This document shows, piece by piece, positions 1 through 10,981 of a DNA stretch of 64,000 bases. Within the stretch, counting starts at the first letter, position 1. The number at the start of each line of letters is the position of its first letter. Position numbers and translations under genes: made by a program. Below the pieces are notes generated by a model. The model was not told where the DNA came from. It searched no databases and was given only the letters and a program-made list of their open reading frames with translations. The stretch is from Adenophora triphylla var. japonica (lineage: Eukaryota > Streptophyta > Magnoliopsida > Asterales > Campanulaceae), in contig JAFEMH010001247.1 of assembly GCA_022495995.1 (NCBI GenBank), forward strand, positions 62,001 to 126,000. Direction: 5' to 3'.

Positions 1-212
1 TACAGTGTACATAATTCATACATAAAAAAATATAATCCAAAAATACATCAAAATATATAATCCAAAAATACAGTGTACATAATCCACATATCATCCCAAA
101 CTCATCCTAAACCGATAGACACTAAAGGTGATCTCCTAACCTCTCGTGCACCTGCGCAATGGTAGCTCTGACGTCATCAGGTAGCCGGTCATCCGTGAGC
201 AATGGAAGTAGC

Positions 213-2279
213 CTATCTCGATCGCGGGTAGTGGCTCGGATGACCATGATGATGTGGAATGTCAGCTGCGGGCTCATGTATCGGATTACTAATCCGAACA
301 TGACTCCTAGCTCGAAACCACTCCATATAGTCTGGAGTCACTGGAGGAGATGTAGTCACTGATGGCCCCAAACGACGAACTGGATCGTAAGCCTCCATGT
401 TGTACTCCATCCACTCGTCCCAAACATCATCACGATCGCCATACACCTTCTTGTACCCCTTCTGACCGGCCATCAAAATGCACGTCAAGATAGGCAAGGG
501 GGACATCCTAGGGATCCTCTGCTGGATCGCGAACTGCCTGGTCACCCGGTCAGGCATATACGCCTCGGTGATGTCTAAGAAGCGTATAACACCTCTGAAG
601 TATGAAACCGGTAAAAGCGCATCCACCCCGGTACCATAAGGCGTCCAACATACCTATAACTCACTTTGTTAGCAAACATGAACAGAATACTTTCAATGGG
701 ACGGAGGGAGTATAACAATTTAAATATAAAAAGCTCACCCTCTCAACAGGCATCCTGTCTAGGGTGCGCCGAAACACGAGCAGATGCTCCATCTCCCTGC
801 CAGCTCTATCAGTGCGTGACCATCTCCGGGCTCTCGGCTGCCCCTCCCGCCAATCCGGGCTCAAAAGTCGTCGGAAGTCCGGGAAGTACTCGTATATCCA
901 GGCCTGAAAAGTATTTTAGAAATATGTCAAAAAAGACATCTGTTTAGGAAAAAAAAAGGAGTATTAAATAAATATTAAATATTACCTCTAGGAGAGTCGA
1001 ACAGCCTCCCATCTGAGCGCATCCGGATCTGGACGTCTTCCTCAACTCGCGATAGATGTACGCCAGCAAATGATCCCCGTGCGAGACGCCCAAATATCTG
1101 AAGATCCTTGCACAGGGAAAGATAAGTTGCAGGCATCTTATCCTGACTCTTGTCCACAAACAGCGTGCAACCCAAGAGGAACAGGAGATAAGTGGATGCA
1201 CGCTGGTCAACTGATATGTCTGAAGGGGTCTCAAAGGCAAGACGGAGCTCACGTAATGTGTAGGACGTGCCCCTCAGACAGCCGATGAGGTGTCTCCGGA
1301 TCTCGCGTAGGTCAGGCTCTGGATCCGCCGTCCTAACAGGAAAACCCATACAGCTGACACCTATAAATTGTAAATGAAGAATATGTCAAATGCAGTCAAC
1401 CAAAGCTCTATATATTGAAAATGAAAAATATAACAACAATATACCTAGAATATGAGTGACATCATGCATCGTAATCGTCATCTCCCCCCACGGCATGTGA
1501 AACGTGTTAGTCTCAGGAGACCACCGTTCCACAAATGTCGTCAGCAGCGCCGAGCTAGTCCGAGCTAGCATCGACTGCAATCAACCATGCTCGATCATCC
1601 TCGGCCAGTCTATCACGCGAGAACCTGTTTAAAGATTTATCAATAACAATTTTTAGAATTTCACAATAATGATTACATTAAAACCAATGTTTCATCAAAG
1701 TTTATTTTTGTAAACAAATAGCTTACCTATCGAGATGCTGATGTCTGGTATGGAACTTCACCACCGACTGGCTAGTGGGGTTGCCCCGAATCTCTCGGGC
1801 TCAATAATGACCGAACCCGTATAACAAATCACAAACCTCAGGGCCGCCACCTGGGTCGCTCACAATCTGCCATGATGGTGGCTCCTCCTCACCCGCACCC
1901 GCACCCTGCCTCCTCCTCCGTCCCTGCCCTCTAGCCACATCCTGACCCCTCCTCCTCCCATGCCTCAATGATCTAACATCACGTGTCTCCGCCTCCGCCT
2001 CCTCCTCCTCCTCCTCCTCCGCCGCCTTCTCCTCCGCCTCCTCCTCCTCACCCCCATCAGAGTCAGAAGATGACTCAGCAGCATCAGAATCAGAAGATGA
2101 AGATGACTTAGCAACATCCTCGTGACCAGCAGAGGCCGCCTCATCATCTGTATGCTCACTCTCAATATGCTCTGGCTCAATCACAGTCTCAGGCTCATCA
2201 TTTTTATCATGTTTTTTTTGGTGCATTTATCTTTCTTAACTGCCGTCTCGGCCTTTCTCTTTCTATTGGAAGCGGTCAT
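213..2279 (-). pseudogene. Plant mobile domain (PMD) gene, MAIN-like / PP7-long-form-like, decayed
   Basis: Read as five exons on the minus strand: 2279-1727, 1626-1445, 1360-986, 903-739 and 653-213, each bounded by GT/AG signals such as donor GTAAGC at 1726 and acceptor ACAG at 1627. Exon 1 encodes a short basic start and a long Glu/Ser/Asp-rich acidic stretch. Exon 2 carries the PMD signature FVERWSPETNTFHMPWGEMT; exon 3 continues the domain with an RRHLIGCL segment; exon 4 has AWIYEYFPDF; exon 5 has the usual C-terminal DRVTRQFAIQQ and PDYMEWFRARSH. Family knowledge: PMD proteins occur in MAIN/MAIL1-type silencing regulators and inside transposons; their biochemical role is unclear. Breaks: TGA at 1801-1803, TGA at 1581-1583, and an apparent frameshift in an A8 run (2212-2219) between the likely start at 2279 and the acidic region. 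A splice acceptor just upstream of 2279 suggests a 5' intron. It probably derives from a mobile element, but I cannot link it to element A. Confidence 0.72.
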
Positions 2280-2346
2280 AGGTTGACGTCCCTACAAAAA
2301 ATTCAAATAAGAGACAATAAATTAGTCACAGTTAAAGTTCCAGTTC

Positions 2347-2700
2347 ATTTCGTGTAAATATACACGAAATGTTGAATAACATTTCGTGTAAAATTATACG
2401 AAATGGTTCTCAACATTTCGTGTATATTCACACGAAATCCAAAGGAGAAATTTTCTCACTGATTTCGTGTGATTATACACGAAATGCTAAGAACAATTTC
2501 GTGTAATTTTCATGCGAGATAGAAGGACCAGTTTCGTGTATAGGCATACGAAACAACCTAAACATTGTTCCATTGTGTTTCGTGTGCCTATACACGAAAT
2601 TTTTGAAACCATTTCGTGTAATTTTACACGAAATGTTGTGAAACATCTCGTGTAAAATTACACGAAATAATCACAGTCTTCGTGTAAAATTACACGAAAT
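2347..2700. repeat. Array of ten 24-bp palindromes upstream of the PMD pseudogene
   Basis: Ten imperfect copies of ATTTCGTGTA-N4-TACACGAAAT start near 2347, 2381, 2415, 2462, 2496, 2531, 2577, 2611, 2645 and 2677. The arms are well kept while the 4-bp centres and the 9-40 bp linkers vary. Each copy could form a hairpin in single-stranded DNA or RNA, or bind a dimeric protein. The array lies between the gene's likely start (2279) and a TATA-like box on the minus strand (2888-2899). Confidence 0.9.
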
Positions 2701-2887
2701 AATCACAGTCCATAAACATATTTCAAACCCAGTTCATCAATGGAATTCTAAACAACAAATTCAAACCCAGTTCATCAACATCTCATTTTAAAACCCAATT
2801 CATCAAACTAATTTTTGAATAATCTATTTGACCTAAACTCCAGAAAATCGAGGCTGGTGAGGGAATGAGAGAAATTGAGAGGGTTTT

Positions 2888-2899
2888 GTTATATATACA
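2888..2899 (-). promoter_or_regulatory. Candidate TATA box for the PMD pseudogene
   Basis: On the minus strand this reads TGTATATATAAC and is followed by a pyrimidine-rich stretch typical of plant 5' leaders. It sits about 610 bp upstream of the likely start codon at 2279, so a transcript from here would carry the palindrome array in its leader. The assignment rests on position and motif only. Confidence 0.35.
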
Positions 2900-2900
2900 A

Positions 2901-4100
2901 GGGCATTATGGTCATTTCATCGTGCCTTGTACATTCCGTACCTTGCAAATAAAATTCACCAGTAACTTATTAACTTATGGACAGTGTAGCACTATCAACT
3001 AGCAGTGCCAGTCATTTTTATAAATATATATCAATCGAGGAAATACAAATGTATATGACCAGGTTTGACATTTGTTTTTTTATATATTTTATAATTCATT
3101 TATGCAATATGTAAGATACTAATATTTAAATATTATAGGTTGCATTCGGGAGCAATTCAAGATAATTTAACAAGTATTCCCATGAATAGTACTTTTATTT
3201 CCAAATAAGTCTACGAGAAAAACAAGAGAATGATCAAACATGCGCAACAAGCATTGAATGAAGGAGAGCCAATTGTAAGTAGTATTAAATAAAAAAAATA
3301 ACCGATGATTTTTTTTCTTTTCAGGATGATCTTTTATTTGTTAATGCGAATGCTAAATCAGTAGACATGCAAAATGGATGAAAGTAAAATTCATGCACCA
3401 TTTGCATGAAGAAATTGCACGTTAAAGAAGGAAACTTCATTGCGATAGTTGAAAATAATATGAATGTTATCCTATTATTAGGTAATTTTATCATCACAAG
3501 ATTTAGGATATCATGTAATTTTATTTTTTTTCGTTTATAAATTCATGTAACAAAATTAACCTTAGGTATCACATTAAGGTTGATATAAATGATGGTGATT
3601 ACTCTTTATGTTGCATGATCTTTGATCGTGAGATTGAAAAAAGATTTGACACAAATTGTAGTTGAGGTAAATTTTAATATAAGTCTTTTTTCTCTTCTTG
3701 CTAGACTCGAGACATCACTTGCGCACCCACGTTACACTTAATTGAAATGGTTTTATCCAAAATGATCACTTGTGCTGCTCAACCACTAATTCTTCGAAAA
3801 TGATTAATATTTAAACTAATCGGAGTGAGAAAACCAATTGATATCCTTCTCAAATGGGGGCTTACCAACTCCCCATCTTGCATCTCATATGCTCACATCC
3901 CTTTCATCATCATCATCTCGTTGCTCGATGAATTTGCATGGATCTTTTCTCATATAAAGTTTAAGCAAGCAATGAAGACTTAAATCTCGTTTAGATCATC
4001 CAGTAGGGATTGCGGTTGAAACCTTTCACCCATAGGAAAGCCATTACCTCACCCTCACTAAACACTACCCTTTCATTTCAAGATCGGCGTGTTTTGAAAC
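2901..4100. other. AT-rich stretch without a supportable gene
   Basis: No ORF, LTR or repeat array can be defended here. Short exon-like segments flanked by GT/AG signals occur around 3560-3665 but are too decayed to name. Confidence 0.5.
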
Positions 4101-4248
4101 CCGGTTTAGCCATCATTTTTGCTCCATACTGAGAGAAAGTCCAAGCGAGCCCAAGAGTTTAGCTTCGAGAGTCGGCGATGCGCAAAATATCTCAAGCCAC
4201 GAAGGAAGGACAAAGATAATCTTCAACTCCTCAGGAGGCTTTCCAAGT

Positions 4249-4281
<33 letters not shown>

Positions 4282-4330
4282 AAAAAACAAAAAAAAAACA
4301 CAAAAAAAAAAACAAAAAGAAAAAAAAAAG
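4249..4330 (+). repeat. Impure poly(A) tract
   Basis: About 80 bases of almost pure A with scattered C and G. It creates a lysine-rich frame that is not a gene. It could mark a retrotransposed junction at the left side of element A. Confidence 0.7.
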
Positions 4331-4463
4331 AAGAACTGTCGGTCCTCAAAAGTCCCCGACTTCTCAATGATCAAAAAGGAGCCTGAATTCTCGCAAGATC
4401 GCAAAAAGTTGTCGATAGCTTGGACTTCCTCTCACCATTACCTTAAATCAATCCCAAGCCATC

Positions 4464-4650
4464 CTCTCTATTTTAGAGGATACTCCCATTACCCTCGCCT
4501 TTGGCCAAAGTCAAAATTTGACCTCTCATTCTTAGAGGCAATCAATCTTCCCCGCCATAGATTTCCCAAACACGTCCCTACAAGCCAACCTCTCATCTTT
4601 AGAGGTTCAGTCAGCAAAAGGCCCAGCCGACCTCTCATCTTAAGAGGTCA
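4464..4650. repeat. Four short CCTCT...AGAGG inverted repeats
   Basis: CCTCT and AGAGG arms separated by 5-8 bases recur about four times at roughly 40-70 bp spacing. Each could form a small hairpin. The stretch lies in noncoding element A sequence. Confidence 0.5.
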
Positions 4651-6622
4651 AAATTTCCCAAAATCACCCGATGGCCGATCGAAGCCCTAAACCCAACTAC
4701 GGTCCTATCGGATAGCAGCTTTCATTCTAATATCCTCGATGTCGGGGATCAAATTAATGCTTCATTGCTTGCTTAAAATTGGAATCTAATCCATCTTGGT
4801 CCAAAATTACCAATCAAAGATTGTGCAAATTCAACCCTTCCCTTCATGTGAGCATATTTCATTTCTCCTCACAAACACTTGCCGTGGATGTCCCACTGGG
4901 GCTTCGCATCCGTGTCTTTCATGGACACTCTAAGGGGATATGTTATTCAATCCTCAAAATCCCCAAAGGTCCTCAGACCCTCGAATTTCAACATTCGTTC
5001 TCTTTTCATTCGGGATAGACCCGAACTACGGCGACTCCGAGCTCTTCATAATGGAGGGAACGTAGGCAACCGTAAATTGGTCCGCCGAAATCACAAACAA
5101 ATTTCAAAAAAAAATCCGGTCTCATCAAGGATCGTCCCTATATACTTTCCGCCCTTCCGAGCTTGATTCCCGATATCGGCTGGTCTTCTCCTTGTGATTA
5201 ATCAAAATATTTGTTCATATCGAATTAGGAGTTGAATAACCCGAACATTAACAAAGGGTTTTAAGCGACCTTGTGATCATCATGAATAAGACAAGTTTTC
5301 AAGTGTCTCGACAAGTCTTCTCTTTCTACATCATAGGAAAATAGAGCCAAACATTGTCTTTCCGTCTGCATAGGGCCTCCATACACTTTTCCACACCTTG
5401 TGATGCTTATACTCTCTCAAAAGAGTCAAACCAAAAGCGAGAGTGCCATACACAAATTCGGGAAACATTCCCACCTTTCAAAAGATATGCCCCTGCACGT
5501 AAACATTTCCGAGTCTTGTCCAAGAATGGCGGTTGACTAAGGTCTGAAAAGATGGGTCCCCCTCGGTCACATGATAACTCGTCGGCAATAAGATCTGCTC
5601 TGAATTTCTTCATGCTTTGGGGCTTGCTAGCGGTTCTCCTGTGTTCTCCTATAGTAGCTCTTCAAGCTGGGGCTTATATAGTCATCTTTGGGACCACATT
5701 GGTTTCTTCACTACGAGATAGACTCGCCAAGTCGCTTCTTCAAAATCCAGACTTTGCCTACTCAGGATCCGGGGGCTTTGTCAAGATGGTCTTTCGGACC
5801 CGAATTTTATCAAGCCGCAAGAAAGAATTTCGGCTTCGTAACGTGGTACACGGCAGCCTTCCCGTAGCATCGGAATTCAAGATCGTGGTTTCTCCCGGCA
5901 TTAGCAATTTCATCAAATCATTCTCCGAGCAAAGTTTCGGCCAAAGTCACACTCACCCAAATGAAAGAGATTTCACTCATATCAACGCGCCCTAGAGCCC
6001 GTCAAAGATCGCCTTCAAATGACCAAGATTGAGAGGGAAATTGTCAACCCGCACCCGGGTCCGAATCCAATCTCGTTGAGGTCCATGTGATACTAGTAAC
6101 GAAACCTCATCAACAACCGCGGTTTAAATCGCGATCGAGAGGTCTCACCCCCACTTGCTCAAAACTGCTCCAAGCGGTCTCCATACCCATGCATCCCCAC
6201 TAAAAATCTTCCAAGGGCTCATGTAGCATGCACAAAACTTGAGTCAATAGGAATAATCCTAAATCATCGAAGATCATAAATCATAATTTTCCCGCGTAAG
6301 CTTAGGCTAAGTGCATCTTCGAAAGCAAGTAAATGCATCATCCCATAATCATTTTTGGTTCCATGCATGCATCTGTCATCATGAATGCCATATATGCATC
6401 TTCCTCTTCACTAACGAATGCAGGAATTCAAACGTGAAATCAAATCCCCCTTTTTCGGCAAGGATGATCTTCACCAAAGACGACCTCCAATGGATGAAGA
6501 CGCCCTCCAACATCTACGCTTGGCAAAGACAAGCTCCGGCTCGCAATTTGCTAAAGACGACCTCCAATGTCCACAAATGGATGAAAACAAATTTCAATGA
6601 AGACCACCTCCAGTGTCTACAA
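4651..6622 (+). other. Element A noncoding 3' region without arrays
   Basis: No coding frame resembles a known domain. The only recognisable feature is the Tat post-pol module around 5023-5075. ORFs across 5350-6000 show no domain or codon structure that I trust. Confidence 0.5.
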
Positions 6623-6846
6623 TTCGGTCAGAGACGCCAAGTTCTCAAATACAGTTCGGTCGGAGACACCAAGTTCTCAAAATGCCAGTCGGTCAGAGAC
6701 GCCAAGTTCTCACATACAAATTGGTCAGAGACGCCGAGCTCTCCAATACAAATCGATCAAGGACGCCAAGTCCTCACATACAAATCGGTCAGAGACGCCA
6801 AGTTCTCAAAATACAAATCGGTCAGAGACACCAAGTTCTCAAAAGC
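6623..6846 (+). repeat. Minisatellite A1, ~32 bp unit
   Basis: About seven units built on TCGGTCAGAGACGCCAAG followed by TTCTCAAAATACAAA. Units differ by a few substitutions and small indels. It opens long frames that are repeat artefacts. Confidence 0.9.
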
Positions 6847-7114
6847 AAGAAGTCCCAATGTGAATACAAGCTCAACCACCTCTACAAGGTTGACGATCAC
6901 CAGCAAGATGCAGACTCAACCAAACTCCTCCTTCAGGTCAAAATGCTTCCAAAGACAGCAAATCGTCGGCGAAACCGTCCCACGAACAAAGCAACCTAAC
7001 AACTCTTCATCAACATCGGCCGTAGCCTCGGTCCTTCCGGCAACTACAGGTAAGCACAAAGACATATGAAAGCATATCTTAGTCAACTACTTTTCTAAAA
7101 GAACATTATCATCA

Positions 7115-7700
7115 AATCTTAGGGCGACTTCCCCAAGATAGTCAAACCACAGGGCGACTTCCCAAAAATAGTCAAACCATAGGGTGACTTCCCAAAAATA
7201 GTCAGACCATAGGGCGACTTCCCAAAAACAGTCAAACCATAGGGTGACTTCCCAAAAATAGTCAGATCATAGGGCGACTTCCCAAAATAGTCAGATCATA
7301 GGGTGACTTCCCAAAAAATAGTCAACCCATAGGGCGACTTCCCAAAAGTAGTCAGATCATAGGGCGACTTCCCAAAAATAGTCAGATCATAGGGCGACTT
7401 CCCAAAAATAGTCAAACCATAGGGTGACTTCCCAAAAATAGTCAGACCATAGGGCGACTTCCCAAAAACAGTCAAACCATAGGGTGACTTCCCAAAAATA
7501 GTCAGATCATAGGGCGACTTCCCAAAATAGTCAGATCATAGGGTGACTTCCCAAAAAAAGTCAAACCATAGGGCGACTTCCCAAAAATAGTTAAACCATA
7601 GGCCGACTTCCCTAAAATAGTCAATCCCTCGGGTGACTCCCAAATACAGTCAATCTCTAGGACGACTTCCCTAAAATAGTCAATCCTCGGGTGACCCCTG
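7115..7700 (+). repeat. Minisatellite A2, ~30 bp unit
   Basis: About nineteen units of GGGCGACTTCCCAAAAATAG plus TCAAACCATA with variants GGGTGACTTCC and CAGATCATA. A larger block appears duplicated: 7141-7310 and 7383-7550 share the same order of variants. No unique spacers, so not a CRISPR array. Confidence 0.92.
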
Positions 7701-7859
7701 ATACGATCCAATCCTTGGGTGACAAACCATGTAGCCTACCATAGGTCCATCCACTTGACCGACATTGATCACCTTTCTTCCCGATGGTTCTCGTAAGCCC
7801 GAGTCTTCCCCAAAGAAGAACACCTTCAAATAGCCTCCATCGTGCGAAACCTCGGCTCG

Positions 7860-8362
7860 GGTTCATACTCCTGAACCAAGTCCCGACTTAGGATCATACT
7901 CCTGAACTAAGTCTCCATTTAGGTTCATACTCCTGAACAAGACCTCAACTTAGGTTCATACTCCTGAACTAAGTCTCCATTTAGGTTCATACTCCTGAAC
8001 AAGACCTCAACTTAGGTTCATACTCCTAAACTAAGTTCCCATTTAGGTTCATAATCCTGAACCAAATCTCAACTTAGGTTCATACTCCTGAACTAAGTCC
8101 CCATTTAGGTTCATAATCCTGAACCAAATCTCAACTTAGGTTCATACTCCTGAACTAAGTCTCCATTTAGGTTCATACTCCTGAACAAGACCTCAACTTA
8201 GGTTCATACTCCTGAACTAAGCTCCCATTTAGGTTCATACTCCTGAACCAAATCTCAACTTAGGTTCATACTCCTGAACTAAGTCTCCATTTAGGTTCAT
8301 ACTCCTGAACCGAACCTCAACTTAGGTTCATACTCCTGAACTAAGTTCCCATTTGGGTTCAT
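7860..8362 (+). repeat. Minisatellite A3, ~31 bp unit in a dimeric pattern
   Basis: About sixteen units of TTAGGTTCATACTCCTGAAC followed alternately by TAAGTCTCCAT and AAGACCTCAAC-type tails, giving a 61-62 bp dimer. It follows A2 after a short unique spacer. Confidence 0.9.
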
Positions 8363-8379
8363 ACCCTCTCACAAGAAAT

Positions 8380-8630
8380 TCCCGGCAGTTAAACGTAAGA
8401 CCGAGTGCCCCGAGAAAGATAACGAGATCCCGTATCTTTCATCAAAATCACCCCCGGCAGTAAAACGTAAGACCGAGTGCCCCGAGAAAGATAACGAGAT
8501 CCTGTATCTTTCATCAAAATTACCCCCGGCAGTCAAACGTAAGACCGATCTCCTCGAGAAAGATAACGAGATCCCGTATCTTTCATCAAAATCATCCAAC
8601 GGCAGTCAAACGTAAGACCGATTTCCCAGA
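8380..8630 (+). repeat. Minisatellite A4, ~70 bp unit
   Basis: Three full units and part of a fourth, each with CCCGGCAGT, AAACGTAAGACCGA, GAGAAAGATAACGAGATCC and TATCTTTCATCAAAAT in that order. Confidence 0.88.
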
Positions 8631-8824
8631 CGAATACGTCTGATTTTCCCCAGCAAAGGCTAACAAAATCCCCAGCAAAGTCAACGGAATCCCAAAAGCC
8701 AACGAAATCTCGAGAAGATCTCGAACTACGAAAGGGCTTGATTCCCACTAAGGATACGTAGGTAGCCTATCATTAGGTCCAGCCCCTCGACCAAAACGGT
8801 CACCCTCTCCTTCGGCAGCAGACG

Positions 8825-9135
8825 AAGTCCACCAAAACGCCATCATCAAGGTTCGAGGCGCCTAAAAAGCCATCATCATCAAGGTTCGAGGCACCTAAAA
8901 TGCCATCTCCAAGGTTTGAGGCACCTAAGACGCTATCACTAAGAAAACGACAAATCACAAAAAAATCCCCAGCAGAGCGGATAGCCATCAGACCGAAAAT
9001 GGTCATTCCTATCCCCAGCAGAGCGGATAACCATCAGACCGAAAATGGTCATCTCTTATCCCCGAAGTTTCTTTCCGGCCAAACGACCGCGAGAACTCGC
9101 TCATCAGGTTCGAGGCACCTAAAACGCCATCATCT
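8825..9135 (+). repeat. Minisatellite A5, mixed short repeats
   Basis: Four or five copies of ATCAAGGTTCGAGGCACC plus TAAAACGCC, interleaved with two copies of a ~45 bp unit containing CCCCAGCAGAGCGGATA and CAGACCGAAAATGGTCAT. The block is flanked by two copies of the GATACGTAGGTAGCCTA module (about 8751 and 9180). Confidence 0.8.
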
Positions 9136-9570
9136 CCAGGGTCAAAGACCCGAACTACGACCGGCTTGATTCCCATTCGGGATACGTAGGTAGCCTATTG
9201 ATTAGGTTCATCCACTCGATCACTTGATCGTCCTGTCAAATATGGAGCCTTACTCTTATCGACGACCCCGCTTCCTTCGAAAGCACCGTCGCCGAGGGGC
9301 TACTGTAAGTACTCCAATTTGAGTCGGTAGCTTTTTTTCGTTAGAAAGTTAACGAAAGTTTTAACATTTCTAACATTTCTAACAATTCCTAACATTTCTA
9401 ACAAAGTGAGGGTAGATTAGGGATTGCCACTTTAAGTTAAACCAAGAAAAGAATCTCAAAAAGCAAAAGAAATTAGAAAAATCCGAATTAAGAAAGTTGA
9501 AAAACAGCTTCAGTTTGAATTTTAAAAAGATTATTCTTCCTGTCCAAAGCCAAAGATCAGAAAGGATGAA

Positions 9571-9631
9571 CGGTGCACGCGTCGATCCTTGTCCGCGCGG
9601 ATACGTTTGATTCTCACGGTGTCCTATAAAT
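9571..9631 (+). promoter_or_regulatory. Element A LTR promoter: CG-rich palindromes plus TATA
   Basis: GGTGCACGCGTCG (near 9573) and GTCCGCGCGGAT (9591-9602) lie immediately upstream of CTATAAAT (9624-9631). The arrangement matches the promoters of the other Tat LTRs in the window. Confidence 0.6.
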
Positions 9632-10784
9632 TGAACCCTCCTCTCTCGGTTTACACAAGACATTTTGATCACGGCAACGAAGTTACGGCGAAATATAGAG
9701 AGAAAACAGTGGGAATCTCTAGATTGCCACCATTTTCTCTTGAATCTTTCCCAATCTCACTCCAAACACAAATCCAAACATCAAACCTTGATACTCCTCA
9801 AGCCAAACACCAAATCTTGATACTCCTCAAGTCAAATTCCAAGCCTAGGAAGATAGGGTGTCACCATTGGTAAAGCCCTCCTTCTCAAAACCCTAAAATT
9901 CTCTTTTGATTTCTTGATCATCTTGTTCTTCTTACTTTGACTTATTTTATGTCTAGTTTAACTTGAGTTTTGACCTAAGATGGTCATCTTGAAGTTCATC
10001 TTCATGAATGACCATCTCAAGTGGTCCACATTTTAGATCTTTAGTCAATTCTTTCTCTTTGGTTTCATCTTTACAAAACCCCCTTTCCCTTTGCAAAGGA
10101 CATGTTTAAACCCCATAAATTCCCCAAGGATGACTTGAATATGATAACCACTTAATAAAAAGTAGTGGTATCAATTCTAGGGATGAAAATGGGGTGAACA
10201 TAGATGCAAATCCCCCAAAAATCACATTTTCCCTCAAGAACATCTTGCTGTCCAGTAGCATTGTTCTGAGATCTCAGTCCATTTTCCTATTTTTTGGACC
10301 CATTAAAACTTGGAATTGGATGTTGACTACAAAACACTTTTTGTAGCCAACATCCAGAGATTTCCAGACATAATTTTATTTTATTTTTTGAGTAAGTAAA
10401 ACTCCTTTTTTCAATTTTTCTTTTAGAGGCCAGTTCATCAGCTTCTGGAAATCCAGATTTCACATCTGAGATTTCTAGAAGGTTTTGACCCCTCAAATTA
10501 CTTCCAAAATGGAAAGTTCTTTTGTAGAAACCCTATTTAGGGTGTTTTAAGAAACTTTCATTCTCGGACTTTCCCCAGATTCTGAGGTTTTGAAGCCTTT
10601 AAATCCATTTCAAAGTCAAGGGTCAACTGCCTTCTTTCATTCTGGCAGAATTGCTTTTCAAATCCAAAAATCTTTTGAGTGCCAAGACTTGACCCAAAAA
10701 TCATACCAAAAATCTTGGGGATTGTTCAAAGTCTTATAAAGAGTTCCCTATTTTTGTTTTTCTCAGTTTCAACTCGTTTTGGTC

Positions 10785-10786
<2 letters not shown>

Positions 10787-10822
<36 letters not shown>
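10787..10822 (+). repeat. (CA)n microsatellite in the element A LTR
   Basis: An uninterrupted CA run about 36 bp long, just upstream of the hairpin module. Equivalent CA/TG runs occupy the same LTR position in D and F, with weaker ones in B and H. Confidence 0.95.
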
Positions 10823-10823
<1 letters not shown>

Positions 10824-10848
10824 CAAAGGATTTCAAATGTTTGGAAGA

Positions 10849-10981
10849 CTCGTTTTGCGAGGCGCGTCGGGTGCACACTAACGTCCTTCCCGACGCGTAA
10901 CATGACCTCCGAACCTAAATCTCTGATCTCGGGCTTTTTTCAAAGTTTTGGCCCTCAAAATAAAAATGGCGTGGCGACTCC
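10849..10981 (+). other. LTR 3' module of element A: two hairpins and PBS-like 10-mer
   Basis: Hairpin 1 is CTCG-TTTTG-CGAG (10849-10861). Hairpin 2 pairs CGCGTCGGG (10863-10871) with CCCGACGCG (10889-10897). These are followed by AACATGACCTCCGAACC and then TGGCGACTCC at 10972-10981. Confidence 0.75.

Noticed and set aside
697..713. Stowaway-like end (TGGGACGGAGGGAGTA) in an intron of the PMD pseudogene
   Set aside because: Only one terminal repeat is visible in a very short intron; no complete MITE can be drawn.
1965..2180. Arginine-rich frame on the minus strand
   Set aside because: It is the shifted frame of the GAG-rich acidic exon of the PMD pseudogene.
6311..7069. 252-codon ORF on the plus strand
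   Set aside because: Created by minisatellite A1; no domain, and overlapping frames are equally open.
213..9303. PMD pseudogene as the antisense gene of element A
   Set aside because: The post-pol module of A near 5023 implies that pol ended just before it, so an antisense gene of A should lie downstream of 5023; the PMD gene lies upstream and belongs to a different PMD subtype. Not excluded, but unsupported.
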